Of a stretch of DNA of 36,945 nt, positions 15,817 to 24,025 are shown one piece after another. The position numbers and the translations under genes are program-made. The first letter of the stretch is position 1; the number at the start of each line of letters is the position of its first letter. Below the pieces are notes generated by a model. The model saw only the letters and a program-made list of their open reading frames with translations, was not told the DNA's origin and did not search any database. The stretch is from CAZXCQ01 sp964639275 (GTDB lineage: Bacteria; Desulfobacterota; DSM-4660; Desulfatiglandales; Desulfatiglandaceae), in NCBI GenBank assembly GCA_964639275.1, contig CAZXCQ010000020.1, positions 1 to 36,945 of the forward strand. Reading direction: 5' to 3'.

Positions 15817-17112
15817 TCACTGGGCTTCCCCTTGAGTCCCGTGAACCATGAAGGGTCTGGGCATATCAGCCTTTTTTGCTGCTTCCAGAAAGGCCACCAG
15901 GTCCTGAAGCGGTGTCTCCTTGTGATGATGACAACTGGTGCACGAATTGGGTTGCTTATCAACGCCCCCTGCCCTGAGACTGGCCTCGGGCGAGATAGAT
16001 CTAAAGGTGTGGCTTCGAGCATCCCCTGCCTCTCCGATGGTCGCCACCATGGGCATATGGCAGGCGACACAGCTGCCAAAGGTGTGGATACGGTGGACCG
16101 AGCGATACCGTGGCGCAATATGGCAACTTCGGCACAACTGGTCGCCAAACAGCCGTGTCGTCGCGGTTGTGACATCGGGCAGGCCGGCGAATTCCCCGGT
16201 AAATACCATCTTGGATCTGCTCTTGTGGACCCCATGGCAGGTCACACAGACCACCCCGACCTTTGCATGCTGGCTTTGCTTCCAGTCGAGATACTGCTGG
16301 TTGCTGTACCTGGACTCGCCGCTCGGCCAGAAGTATTCAGGGGTGGTCGTTGGACTGGCCTCTTTAAAATATAGTCTTATGTTGGCAACTCCTCTCACCT
16401 TCTGATATTGGGCGGGGTATGCGTACTTTCCGGTCTTATCCCGGCCCCGGGTGTGGCAGGAACCGCATATCTGAGCCGCCTCGGCCGGGGTCAGACGACC
16501 GGCCTGGATAATGGTCGGGATCTCAAAACCGGGAACGGCCTCGATGTGGTTGCTGCCAGGGCCGTGGCAGGACTCGCAGCTGATGCCCATCTCCACAAAC
16601 GATTTCTTCTCCGGCCTTACCCCGGTGGCGTGGCATCCGGCACATTCCCGGAACCACACCCTTTTGTCCGGGTCGTCCGGGAAATAGGCCTGCCACTTCC
16701 CGGTAGGGACGTTATACTGGGCGGGGAATACGATGAGATCCCGCCCCTTCTTTTCCAGATATTGCTGTTTCCACTGGCTCCCCAGGGTATAGTCTACCTC
16801 TTTCTCGCTAAACTTCCTGACGCCATTGGGTGTCTGAAAATCGCCGATAACTGCTGCCGGGTCAGTCTTGACATCTTGCATCATTCTGGAGTGAAGCGAT
16901 GTCCTCCATTCGAGATATGTCCTTTCATGGCACTTCTTGCAGGCCTCGGAGCCCACAAATGTGGCACCGGTCCTGTCTCTGAATTTGCCCTCAAGCCTCA
17001 CCTCCTCCTGGCCCAACTCCCTTTTGAGGGCGATGGTTGTGACAATGATGACCGCCAGTGCGAGGGCGAAGAACGAGCCGATTATCAACGGTATCTTAGG
17101 AATGTTTTTCAT
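15817..17112 (-). CDS. Octaheme c-type cytochrome
   Basis: About 431 residues with an uncleaved-looking N-terminal helix (residues 8-29) and eight CxxCH haem sites: CKKCH, CAGCH, CESCH, CGSCH, CVTCH, CRSCH, CVACH and CTSCH. It belongs to the broad multiheme family used as periplasmic electron wires or as octaheme reductases. No CxxCK active-site haem is present, so electron transfer is more likely than catalysis of nitrite or hydroxylamine. ATG at 17112 is preferred to the TTG at 17118, with GGGAG upstream. It lies between the TorD chaperone and the Fe-S/NrfD pair and probably links them to the molybdenum subunit or to outer partners. Confidence 0.93.
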   Translation of the reverse strand: MKNIPKIPLIIGSFFALALAVIIVTTIALKRELGQEEVRLEGKFRDRTGATFVGSEACKKCHERTYLEWRTSLHSRMMQDVKTDPAAVIGDFQTPNGVRKFSEKEVDYTLGSQWKQQYLEKKGRDLIVFPAQYNVPTGKWQAYFPDDPDKRVWFRECAGCHATGVRPEKKSFVEMGISCESCHGPGSNHIEAVPGFEIPTIIQAGRLTPAEAAQICGSCHTRGRDKTGKYAYPAQYQKVRGVANIRLYFKEASPTTTPEYFWPSGESRYSNQQYLDWKQSQHAKVGVVCVTCHGVHKSRSKMVFTGEFAGLPDVTTATTRLFGDQLCRSCHIAPRYRSVHRIHTFGSCVACHMPMVATIGEAGDARSHTFRSISPEASLRAGGVDKQPNSCTSCHHHKETPLQDLVAFLEAAKKADMPRPFMVHGTQGEAQ

Positions 17113-17148
17113 CCTCAAAACTCCCGGGCGTCGCTAACCGACACCGTC

Positions 17149-17826
17149 TCAAACATTGTTTCCCAGTGCCCCACTTTCAAGTCTTACGGACGTCTGATAG
17201 TCAAACTCAATAAATCTCTTGGTCACAGAGGCCAGGGTCCGGTAAAAGGACAACTCGGCGGCCGTGATGACCTTATCGCAAAAGGCGGGGACCCAGCGAA
17301 TGAGGTGCTCGTCCAGGAAACGGCGCTCCATGTCAAGGCAGCGCTGCGCACCCTCCTCATCGCCTTTTGTCCAGGCATTTTCTTCGCGCCGGGTAAGGGC
17401 CTCAAGGAATTCCAGTTGCACACTGATATGGTCGGGCAGGCCCCGATACCCGGTCTCGTATCGGAGCCCTGTCCCCTCAATAGACTTCTTGACCTCCACG
17501 GTGGCAGGACCCCATAGTTGCCCCCACTGGCCGTCCTCCCGCTCGTGATGAACCGATTCGTGGGGAGAGATATGCCTGCCCGGGCCAAGAAAGAGCCGGG
17601 CATACTCGACAGCCATCTCCTCCAGGAGCTCACCCTCTGGACGGCCCAGGAAGTCATCTTCCAACTCGCCTCCCCATTGGGAAAGGAGATCGAGGAGTTC
17701 GGGACTCCTGATCTCCTCAAGGAGATCAGGCGTGAGCTCCTGTCTGTACAGCATGGCCAGAAGGCCGTAAACATTGGCCCTCTGGCTGGCCAGGCTGATC
17801 ATCTCCGACCTCTCGGTTTTGTCCAT
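17149..17826 (-). CDS. TorD/DmsD-family molybdoenzyme chaperone
   Basis: 225 residues, all-helical. MAVEYARLFLGPGRHISPHESVHH matches the E(Y)xxLF.GP....P.ES motif of TorD-type chaperones (Nitrate_red_del). These bind the Tat signal of a molybdenum subunit in the cytoplasm, allow cofactor loading and then release it for export. It follows the catalytic gene by 21 bases, so the molybdoenzyme is its likely client. AGGAGG lies 8 bases before the ATG. Confidence 0.92.
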   Translation of the reverse strand: MDKTERSEMISLASQRANVYGLLAMLYRQELTPDLLEEIRSPELLDLLSQWGGELEDDFLGRPEGELLEEMAVEYARLFLGPGRHISPHESVHHEREDGQWGQLWGPATVEVKKSIEGTGLRYETGYRGLPDHISVQLEFLEALTRREENAWTKGDEEGAQRCLDMERRFLDEHLIRWVPAFCDKVITAAELSFYRTLASVTKRFIEFDYQTSVRLESGALGNNV

Positions 17827-17847
17827 TCCGGTCGCCTCCTGGATTGC

Positions 17848-20379
17848 CTAGGCCTTACTCACCTTGACAACCGTGTCCCAGCACTGCTGCCCATTGACGG
17901 GATTGGGTCTGTTGGGGAAGAGCCAGTTGGGGTGGACCCCGTGTTCCTTCCACCATATGAGTTTGAGGTCCGGATCATCGTCGCTGCCAAAGGGCGCCTT
18001 TTTGCCCGAGGCGTACCGTCCGTATTCCCAGTGTCCCATATGATGCGAGATCGTCACCACACCCGGCACCACGGCCTCGGTCACCATGGCCGTGGTTGTG
18101 ACCTCGTTGACCTCGGATTTCAGCCTGATCTTGTCACCGCTCTTGATCCCCAGACCCCTGGCCGTCTCGGGATTTATCAGGGCCGGGTTTTCGTGATAGA
18201 TCTCTGTCAGCCATTTGCAGTTGGCAGAGCGTGAGTGGATATGGACCGGGATCTTGTAGGTCTCCAGGACAAGATCCCCCGGCCCCATTTTTTGGTAGTC
18301 AGGGTTATCCCGGTAGGTGGGAAGGGGTGCAAAGCCCTTGATCTTGAGCAGTTGTGAATAAAGCTCGAAGTAGCCGGACTTATTGACCTTGTCCGGCTTA
18401 AATCCCTTATAGACCCTGTCGTTGATCTTCTGGCCGACATACCCCTTGTAGGCGTGCTTTGTCCTGGTATAGCCCTTTTCTTTGGCCTCTGCCTCGCTCC
18501 TGGCATCGGACTTCTTCCAGTTCCAGTAAACGCCGGTAGCCTCGTCATAGATCACGCCATCCTTCTTGAGGTCTTCATCCCTGGTCTCTTTCTTGTAGCC
18601 GTAATAGTGGGGTTTGGCGTTAGGGTCATGCCAGACCCCGTTTTTTTTCATATATTCGAACCCACCCGCCTCCTTGACCTCCGGGGTCATTTCGCACGAC
18701 ATCTTTACAAACTCCTCGGCCGAGCTAAACCCCAGGGGGAAACCCATCCGATTGGCCAGATCGCAGACCACATCCTTGAAATCACGGGATTCGCCAAGGG
18801 GTTTTACAAAGGGCTGGCGCAGATAATATTCGGGTATCTGTGCCGGGGAGACATGGTCCTCCCAGTCCCACCATTCCAGGTAGGAGGGATTGGGGAGGAT
18901 GAGATCGGCGAGCGATGCCGATTCATCGTAATAGGCATTGGCGGAGACCGTAAAGGGGATCAGGCTCTCGTCCTTGAGGATATCGATGTTCTCCTGACAA
19001 TTGCCGTTGGCATAGACCGGGGTGTAACAATACCACATGTAGACATCCGGCCGTCCCCACTTGCCATCCTTGATCATGCTGAGGACCTGGTGACTCACGT
19101 GATGGGTGGGATAGGCCACGGTGCCGGGGAAGCCGTCGAGGATCTTGAGTTTTTTGGCCATGGGTTTATCTTTTGGGCCCTTGGGGTACTTCCACTTGGC
19201 CCCCACGGCCCTGCAACGGCCCCCGGGGTTGTCGATATTGCCGGTGATTGCGGCGAGCATCTGGGCGGCCCGTTCGGTCTCATTGCCGTTTAAGTGGGCG
19301 ATGGCGCCCCGGTAGGAGATGAGACAGGCGGGTTTGGTCTTGGCAAACTCAATGGCCAGGGCCTTGATCTTGGCCGAGGGTACGCCGCTGACCTTTTCCG
19401 CCCACTCCGGGGTATACCGGGCGAGGTGGGCCTTGAGGCTGGCCACCTTTTCTTCGGTGGTGGCGTTCGGGTCTTCTGTGGCCTTGATGAAGGTGAAGAA
19501 TTCCTTGTCGTAGAGCCCGGCCTCCATGATCTCCCGGCACATGGCCAGGAGCACGGCTCCGTCGGTACGGGGGCTGACGGGAACCCATTCGGTGGACCTG
19601 GCAGCGGTATTTGACAGCCTGATGTCAAAGGTGACCGTCCTGACCCCCCGTTCAGCCATGGCCCTCACCAGCCTCTGGGCCTCCGGGATGTGATTGGTGT
19701 GGGCCTCAAGGACAGCGCTCCCGAAATTGAGAACGAACCCGGTCTTGTCAAAGTCCCAGTTGTCGTAATGTTTTCCCCAGGTCAATTCCTGGGCCGTCCA
19801 CTTGCCCCCCTCGCACACTGCGGTATGGTTGCCGATGGTGCCGGTGCCGTAAGCTGCCAGAAAATCGCTCTTCACGATCTTACTGGATGAACCCTTCATG
19901 CGGCCGTAATGGAACATAAACTTCTCTGGATGGCCCTCATCGCGAAGCTTTTTTAGACGCCCTGCCAGTTCGGTCAGTGCATCGTCCCAGCTGACCCGCT
20001 TCCACTTGCCTTCACCGCGTTTGCCGACCCTCCGCATGGGATAAAGGACCCTGTCCGGGTCATAGAGCTGGTTGATACCGGATCCGCCCTTTGCGCAGAT
20101 CTTTCCCAGGCTGCGGATCGAGTTGGTCTGTCCTTCCAGCTTGACCAGCCGGCCGTCCTCCACATATCCCACGAGCGGGCAGCGGGTCACACACGACCAG
20201 CATGCGGACGGGATCATTTTTCTTTCAACCCCGGTTGCGGGTGAGAAATCCTTTCCCCCTTCCAGAAAGTTCACTGTTCCGGCCAGGGCGCGGGATGTCA
20301 GTTTATTTCCCAGCGCCAGGACAGCGGCCCCGGCAATGCCCAACTTAAAAAGGTCGCGGCGAGTCATATCTCGTATCAT
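17848..20379 (-). CDS. Tat-exported molybdopterin oxidoreductase catalytic subunit
   Basis: 843 residues, DMSO-reductase superfamily. The N-terminus MTRRDLFKLGIAG is a Tat signal. C60, C63, C67 and C95 (CWSCVTRC...C) bind the proximal [4Fe-4S] cluster. NHTAVCEGGK places Cys189 where PsrA/PhsA-type enzymes have their molybdenum-ligand cysteine (inferred by motif position). The C-terminal IHSRSANCKWLTEI and LGIKSGDKIRLKSEVNEV regions are typical of the cofactor-binding domain IV. It resembles the thiosulfate/polysulfide/tetrathionate/arsenate group, but the substrate cannot be fixed from sequence. GGGAGGTGATGAC precedes the ATG. It lies 12 bases after its Fe-S partner gene. Confidence 0.93.
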   Translation of the reverse strand: MIRDMTRRDLFKLGIAGAAVLALGNKLTSRALAGTVNFLEGGKDFSPATGVERKMIPSACWSCVTRCPLVGYVEDGRLVKLEGQTNSIRSLGKICAKGGSGINQLYDPDRVLYPMRRVGKRGEGKWKRVSWDDALTELAGRLKKLRDEGHPEKFMFHYGRMKGSSSKIVKSDFLAAYGTGTIGNHTAVCEGGKWTAQELTWGKHYDNWDFDKTGFVLNFGSAVLEAHTNHIPEAQRLVRAMAERGVRTVTFDIRLSNTAARSTEWVPVSPRTDGAVLLAMCREIMEAGLYDKEFFTFIKATEDPNATTEEKVASLKAHLARYTPEWAEKVSGVPSAKIKALAIEFAKTKPACLISYRGAIAHLNGNETERAAQMLAAITGNIDNPGGRCRAVGAKWKYPKGPKDKPMAKKLKILDGFPGTVAYPTHHVSHQVLSMIKDGKWGRPDVYMWYCYTPVYANGNCQENIDILKDESLIPFTVSANAYYDESASLADLILPNPSYLEWWDWEDHVSPAQIPEYYLRQPFVKPLGESRDFKDVVCDLANRMGFPLGFSSAEEFVKMSCEMTPEVKEAGGFEYMKKNGVWHDPNAKPHYYGYKKETRDEDLKKDGVIYDEATGVYWNWKKSDARSEAEAKEKGYTRTKHAYKGYVGQKINDRVYKGFKPDKVNKSGYFELYSQLLKIKGFAPLPTYRDNPDYQKMGPGDLVLETYKIPVHIHSRSANCKWLTEIYHENPALINPETARGLGIKSGDKIRLKSEVNEVTTTAMVTEAVVPGVVTISHHMGHWEYGRYASGKKAPFGSDDDPDLKLIWWKEHGVHPNWLFPNRPNPVNGQQCWDTVVKVSKA

Positions 20380-20391
20380 GTCATCACCTCC

Positions 20392-21249
20392 CTAAAAGTA
20401 GATCTGGTCCCTGATGGTATCGTTTTTTTCGAATTTCTTCTTGGCCACCGCCATCTTGCCAAGCGCCCCATTAGGATCGATATAGAAACAGTAGGGATTT
20501 GTGTCTTCCCCGGGGAGCAGGGTCGTGTCTTTGCGTTTTTCCACAAGCCCGAATTCCTTGGTCAGCTTTGAGATCGGACTCTCTGGATCGTTCAGATCTC
20601 CGAAAATACGGGCCCTGCCAGGGCATATGTTGACGCAGGCAGGAACAACCCCATTGTCGATCCGGTGCCGGCAGAGGGTGCACTTTGTGATACCGTTCTT
20701 GGTGGAATCCTTGCCAGAGATAAGGAATTTGTTAAAGGCCCGGGCTCCGTAAGGACAGGCGACGATGCATTTGCCACACCCAGTACAATACTTATTTTCG
20801 TAAAGGATAAGACCGTCAGGCCTTTTGTAGGTCGCCCCTCCCCGGTAACGGATCTTCTCCCCGCCGGGTGTGATGAAAACCCGCCGGTCCTTGGGGTACT
20901 CCGGACACTCCTTGATGCATGGCGGGATCTGATCCTTTTCGTTGCCCTCACACTGGTTGCACAACCGGGGTAAAAATAGTTTCTCGGCCCCTGGGAATTT
21001 TCCTATAACCTCGCCGTAGACGGCAGTGTTCCATGCCCCCAGGGGGACGTTGAATTCCGCCTTACAGGCGATGGTGCAGGACCGGCATCCGTAGCACCGC
21101 CTGAGGTCAATGACCATGGCCCACCTCGGGGCCTTGTCACTGGCTGCAATAGCCCTGCCGGTCGGCACAAAACCAGTGGCGGTGGCCAGCCCGACGGCGC
21201 CCGCCCCTTTGAGCACCTGGCGTCTCGTGGGAGAAAACCTGTCAGTCAT
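20392..21249 (-). CDS. Tat-exported four-cluster Fe-S subunit of the molybdoenzyme
   Basis: 285 residues. The Tat signal is SPTRRQVLKGAGAVG. Four cysteine groups, CYGCRSCTIACK, CNQCEG...CIKECP, CTGCGKCIVACP and CTLCRH...CVNICP, hold four [4Fe-4S] clusters as in PsrB, PhsB, TtrB and ArrB. No C-terminal helix is seen, unlike the other Fe-S subunit. It should carry electrons between the catalytic subunit next door and the membrane module. ATG at 21249 is chosen because GGAGGAGGTAATC lies right before it. The longer start at 21276 would cover that ribosome site. First gene after the palindromic spacer. Confidence 0.92.
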   Translation of the reverse strand: MTDRFSPTRRQVLKGAGAVGLATATGFVPTGRAIAASDKAPRWAMVIDLRRCYGCRSCTIACKAEFNVPLGAWNTAVYGEVIGKFPGAEKLFLPRLCNQCEGNEKDQIPPCIKECPEYPKDRRVFITPGGEKIRYRGGATYKRPDGLILYENKYCTGCGKCIVACPYGARAFNKFLISGKDSTKNGITKCTLCRHRIDNGVVPACVNICPGRARIFGDLNDPESPISKLTKEFGLVEKRKDTTLLPGEDTNPYCFYIDPNGALGKMAVAKKKFEKNDTIRDQIYF

Positions 21250-21323
21250 GATTACCTCCTCCTTCCTTGATTTCATAAAGTGTTTACAACTACCCTAATG
21301 CAGACAAGTCGGAACCAAAAAAG

Positions 21324-21396
21324 TCTCACGCAAAGCCCCCAAGCTCGCAAAAAAACAAAATAAGATACGCCCGTTGACCCCTTTGCGTTTTTGAGA
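21324..21396. repeat. Degenerate inverted repeat (CTCACGCAAAG type)
   Basis: ACGCAAAG at 21328-21335 is inverted as CTTTGCGT at 21381-21388, with extra partial matches in the flanks. The wording resembles a dispersed intergenic repeat seen in many deltaproteobacterial genomes. Confidence 0.35.
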
Positions 21397-21437
21397 GTAA
21401 TTGATCCTCGTCAACAAAACATCTCTACACCGAATTT

Positions 21438-21596
21438 TCTCAATAATTACCAGTAAACATGTTTATTGTCAGAAAGTCTGGATTCCGGCTGGGGTTTATC
21501 CCGTATTTGATACGGGCCCGGAATGAGGTTAAGTTAGACTCTCTTGTCATTCCGGCGAAAGCCGGAATCCAGGTGTCCTCCCCCTAATTATTGAGA
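21438..21596. mobile_element. MITE-like palindromic element of about 159 bases
   Basis: The ends are perfect inverted repeats, TCTCAATAATTA (21438-21449) and TAATTATTGAGA (21585-21596). Inside, CTGGATTCCGGC (21478-21489) is inverted as GCCGGAATCCAG (21561-21572). Two further hairpins are nested: CCCGTA-TTTGA-TACGGG (21500-21516), and ATTCCGGC-GAAA-GCCGGAAT (21549-21568). It encodes nothing. A non-autonomous element or composite REP fits. Confidence 0.5.
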
Positions 21597-21636
21597 TGTT
21601 ACTCCACACTTTGCGGGGAAGTTAGAAACAAAGGCT

Positions 21637-23136
21637 CTAATCCTTTTGAAGATCGTCAATTAAGTCTTCGAATTTGTTTATGGCCGCATCGATCAGGAGC
21701 ATTGAGTACTTCCTGTTATGGATCCCATTGCCATATAGGACCAGTCGCAGGTTCTCCTGACCCTCATGAAGGGCCTTCCGCACCTCGGCCAGTTTGGCAG
21801 GCGTGAGCGTGGACTCCTTTTTTGCCAGCGCCTCCACCGCCCTTTGTTCTGTTTCTTTTGCGAATTTTGTTTCCCTGGCCAGCTCTGCCTTCCAGCCTTC
21901 AAGCATCTTTTGGTGGTCCTTGGTATGGCAGGCCACACAGGTCTTACCCGTGGCCTTCATGACCCTGTTGCCCCTTTCGCCGATGGTCTTCTCCGCATGG
22001 CAGGCCATACAATCGGCCCTGACCTTATGCATGGGATCCGGTGCCCCCATGACCCCTTTACGTTCCGCACCGGCGATAAGGAGTCGCTGATAGTGATGCG
22101 GGTCGGCATGACAGGCCGAACATCGTTCTTGCGTGGAATGCTCTTTCAGGAGCTGGTTGAGATCCACCTTGGTATGTCCGATGGGCCGGTGACAATCGAG
22201 GCATCGGGAGTTCTTTAACGTCACGTGCTTCTCATGCATCAACTTTTTGTTGCCGGATTCTTTGAGATCCTTCTCCTTGTCATGGCACGCAAGACAATTC
22301 TCCTTTTTTGTGCGGCCTGCACCCAGGACCAGCGTGGTCTTGAGGACGTTGTCTTCGAAAAAGGCCTCGTAAGTGGCTCCACCAGCGGCCTGGATGAGAT
22401 CATAATGACAGCTCCCGCAAGAGACCTTGGCCTTTTCGAGTATCTCATGCGTGATCGGTTTCTGACCCGAGGTCTGGATCGGTTTCTTGGGCAATTCGTG
22501 GCATAGATTGCATTTGCCCCTCCCCTCGTTGAATTTGGTGTTCTTGAAGTGACAGAGCTGACACGAGGCCTTGGCCACCTGAAAGTGCTTTTCTGGCGTC
22601 TCGTGCTGGTGACAGCTTGTGCAATTGACCTGCTGGCCCTCGATCTGATTCTTCTTTTCGAGATGCGGCTGATGGACAAAGGGTACCTTTTCCGTGAACT
22701 TGATCTTCTTTGTCTTAAACTTGTCTTCGGGCTTTCCGTGGCAATCGGCGGTCATACAGCTGGCATCAACGATCCTTGGCCTTGTTAACACGGTCTCGCC
22801 GCCGAGGGGGAGGTAGGAAAAGCGCTCCGGTGGTTTCTTTGGTATATGGGTAATCTCGGTGACAGTCTTGCCTTTTACCGGTGGATAATGGCACTCGATG
22901 CAGGCGTATTTATTGTGCTTGTCAGTCTTCCAGGTCTCATAGCCCTTTGTGATGATGTTGGGATAGGTCAGGACATGACAGTACCCGCAAAATGACTGGG
23001 GTTCAGGGATTTTCGGCTGGGGAAGCTCGGTCTGGGTCAAAGGGTTTGTCTCGGCCTCAAGGACAGCGCAAGTGACAATAAGGATCGCCATCAGAGTAAG
23101 AATGAGAATAAGACTACTTATCTTCTTGCCGGCCAC
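21637..23136 (-). CDS. NapC-like multiheme c-type cytochrome (11-12 haems)
   Basis: 499 residues from a GTG start. An N-terminal hydrophobic segment (8-23) serves as signal or anchor. The first part, CGYCHVLTYPN...CIECH (C50 and C79), resembles the NapC/NirT quinol-dehydrogenase start. Eleven CxxCH sites are present (CGYCH, CIECH, CTSCH, CQLCH, CNLCH, CGSCH, CLACH, CLDCH, CSACH, CMACH, CVACH) plus one CMTADCH, a CX4CH form known in deltaproteobacterial cytochromes. The C-terminal 90 residues are helical and haem-free. It lies 2 bases after the receiver gene and should feed electrons from quinol to the downstream reductase or onwards to periplasmic partners. Confidence 0.9.
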   Translation of the reverse strand: MAGKKISSLILILTLMAILIVTCAVLEAETNPLTQTELPQPKIPEPQSFCGYCHVLTYPNIITKGYETWKTDKHNKYACIECHYPPVKGKTVTEITHIPKKPPERFSYLPLGGETVLTRPRIVDASCMTADCHGKPEDKFKTKKIKFTEKVPFVHQPHLEKKNQIEGQQVNCTSCHQHETPEKHFQVAKASCQLCHFKNTKFNEGRGKCNLCHELPKKPIQTSGQKPITHEILEKAKVSCGSCHYDLIQAAGGATYEAFFEDNVLKTTLVLGAGRTKKENCLACHDKEKDLKESGNKKLMHEKHVTLKNSRCLDCHRPIGHTKVDLNQLLKEHSTQERCSACHADPHHYQRLLIAGAERKGVMGAPDPMHKVRADCMACHAEKTIGERGNRVMKATGKTCVACHTKDHQKMLEGWKAELARETKFAKETEQRAVEALAKKESTLTPAKLAEVRKALHEGQENLRLVLYGNGIHNRKYSMLLIDAAINKFEDLIDDLQKD

Positions 23137-23138
23137 GC

Positions 23139-23543
23139 TCAGATTCCTCTCCTTTGTCCTTTGGTCGTCTCCCCGGGTTCATCCCCGTTTTGACAAAAGC
23201 TCTTGATACAATAGATGAGCTCGTCAAGGTCCAGCGGTTTTCTGAGACAAGCACAGATATCGTCACTCATTGCCTGCTCCAGTTCAGGATGGTAGGAACT
23301 GCTCGACAGCCCCATAATCCGCAGTCCGGGGTGTTGCCTTCTGAGGTCCTTGATTGAACGGTTGTCAACAGGGAGGGAATCCAGATCCAGAATGACCACC
23401 CGGCAGGCGGTTTTCTGGATGATCTTTTCCAGGTCGTGGAGTGAATGGAGACTGACAGTTCCATAGTTTTGTTGCTCCAGAAGGATGCACAGCCTGTCAC
23501 ACTCCTCTTTGTCGGCGTCGACCACTACTATCGGCTTGTTCAT
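23139..23543 (-). CDS. Receiver-only response regulator
   Basis: 134 residues. It is one CheY-like receiver: acidic pocket VVDADKEE, phospho-acceptor Asp in VVILDLDSLPVD, and the conserved Lys in LRKPLD. No DNA-binding or enzymatic output domain follows. It must act through a partner protein, perhaps the membrane sigma-54 regulator encoded upstream, but no histidine kinase is in the window. It is the first gene downstream of a near-consensus sigma-54 promoter and leads into the multiheme cytochrome gene. Confidence 0.88.
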   Translation of the reverse strand: MNKPIVVVDADKEECDRLCILLEQQNYGTVSLHSLHDLEKIIQKTACRVVILDLDSLPVDNRSIKDLRRQHPGLRIMGLSSSSYHPELEQAMSDDICACLRKPLDLDELIYCIKSFCQNGDEPGETTKGQRRGI

Positions 23544-24025
23544 CCGGACTACCCCGGCCTGAAGTCTTTTCTTTTTTTTCGTGCTGGCCTTTAGGCGATA
23601 TGATCCATTCTCAGCAAATCGTGTGCCGGTCAGGCAAATTGGAGGCCTTGAGGGGATGTATCCAGGTGTTGATGGAGGTAAATCTGAGTTAAGTCGTTGA
23701 AATGAAAGATAAAGATGATTTCGAATAAGGAAGCACCTTTGATGTTGAGCAAGGCGGGGGACCTGTATCGAAGGAAACGCCTGCAGAATGAATCATTGGA
23801 ATCTTGTACGGAATATGAACATGATACCCTTAGAAGCAGGATTTTCTTTGTGAATAGATATGGTTACCATGTGTATGGAATTTATACATTGTTGTCTTCC
23901 GGTGCACACCTTGCCGAATTCCAGACAGTTCCCGCCCGCCCGCAAAGGTCTCGCGCATGGTTTGGGCTTGGGATTTCAGGGGTGGGAGAGGCGTATTCTG
24001 CTTCAGATTATTGGGGGGCCAACAG
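23544..24025. other. Upstream region of the receiver-cytochrome unit, no supported gene
   Basis: It holds the sigma-54 promoter at 23613-23628. A 104-codon plus-strand frame (23715-24029) and an overlapping minus-strand frame have no ribosome site or recognisable domain. I treat the stretch as regulatory or relic sequence. Confidence 0.4.
23613..23628 (-). promoter_or_regulatory. Sigma-54 promoter upstream of the receiver-cytochrome genes
   Basis: On the minus strand it reads CGGCAC-ACGAT-TTGCT. Only the first base departs from TGGCAC-N5-TTGC(A/T), and GG and GC are exactly 10 bases apart. The predicted start is near 23601, about 58 bases before the receiver ATG. A sigma-54 activator gene lies next upstream, which strengthens the call. 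Confidence 0.65.

Larger units (their letters stand above)
21250..21636. other. Spacer between the multiheme and molybdoenzyme genes
   Basis: A spacer of 387 bases without genes. It includes the MITE-like element at 21438-21596 and the degenerate repeat at 21324-21396. I found no sigma-54 match on the minus strand. A promoter for the Fe-S/molybdenum genes or read-through from upstream are both possible. Confidence 0.5.

Noticed and set aside
15817..17112. Octaheme cytochrome as hydroxylamine or nitrite reductase
   Set aside because: All eight sites are CxxCH with no CxxCK, and neighbours point to electron transfer.
21490..21503. GC-N10-CC spacing on the minus strand as a second sigma-54 promoter for the molybdoenzyme genes
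   Set aside because: The -12 half lacks the TTGC context, and it lies inside the palindromic element.
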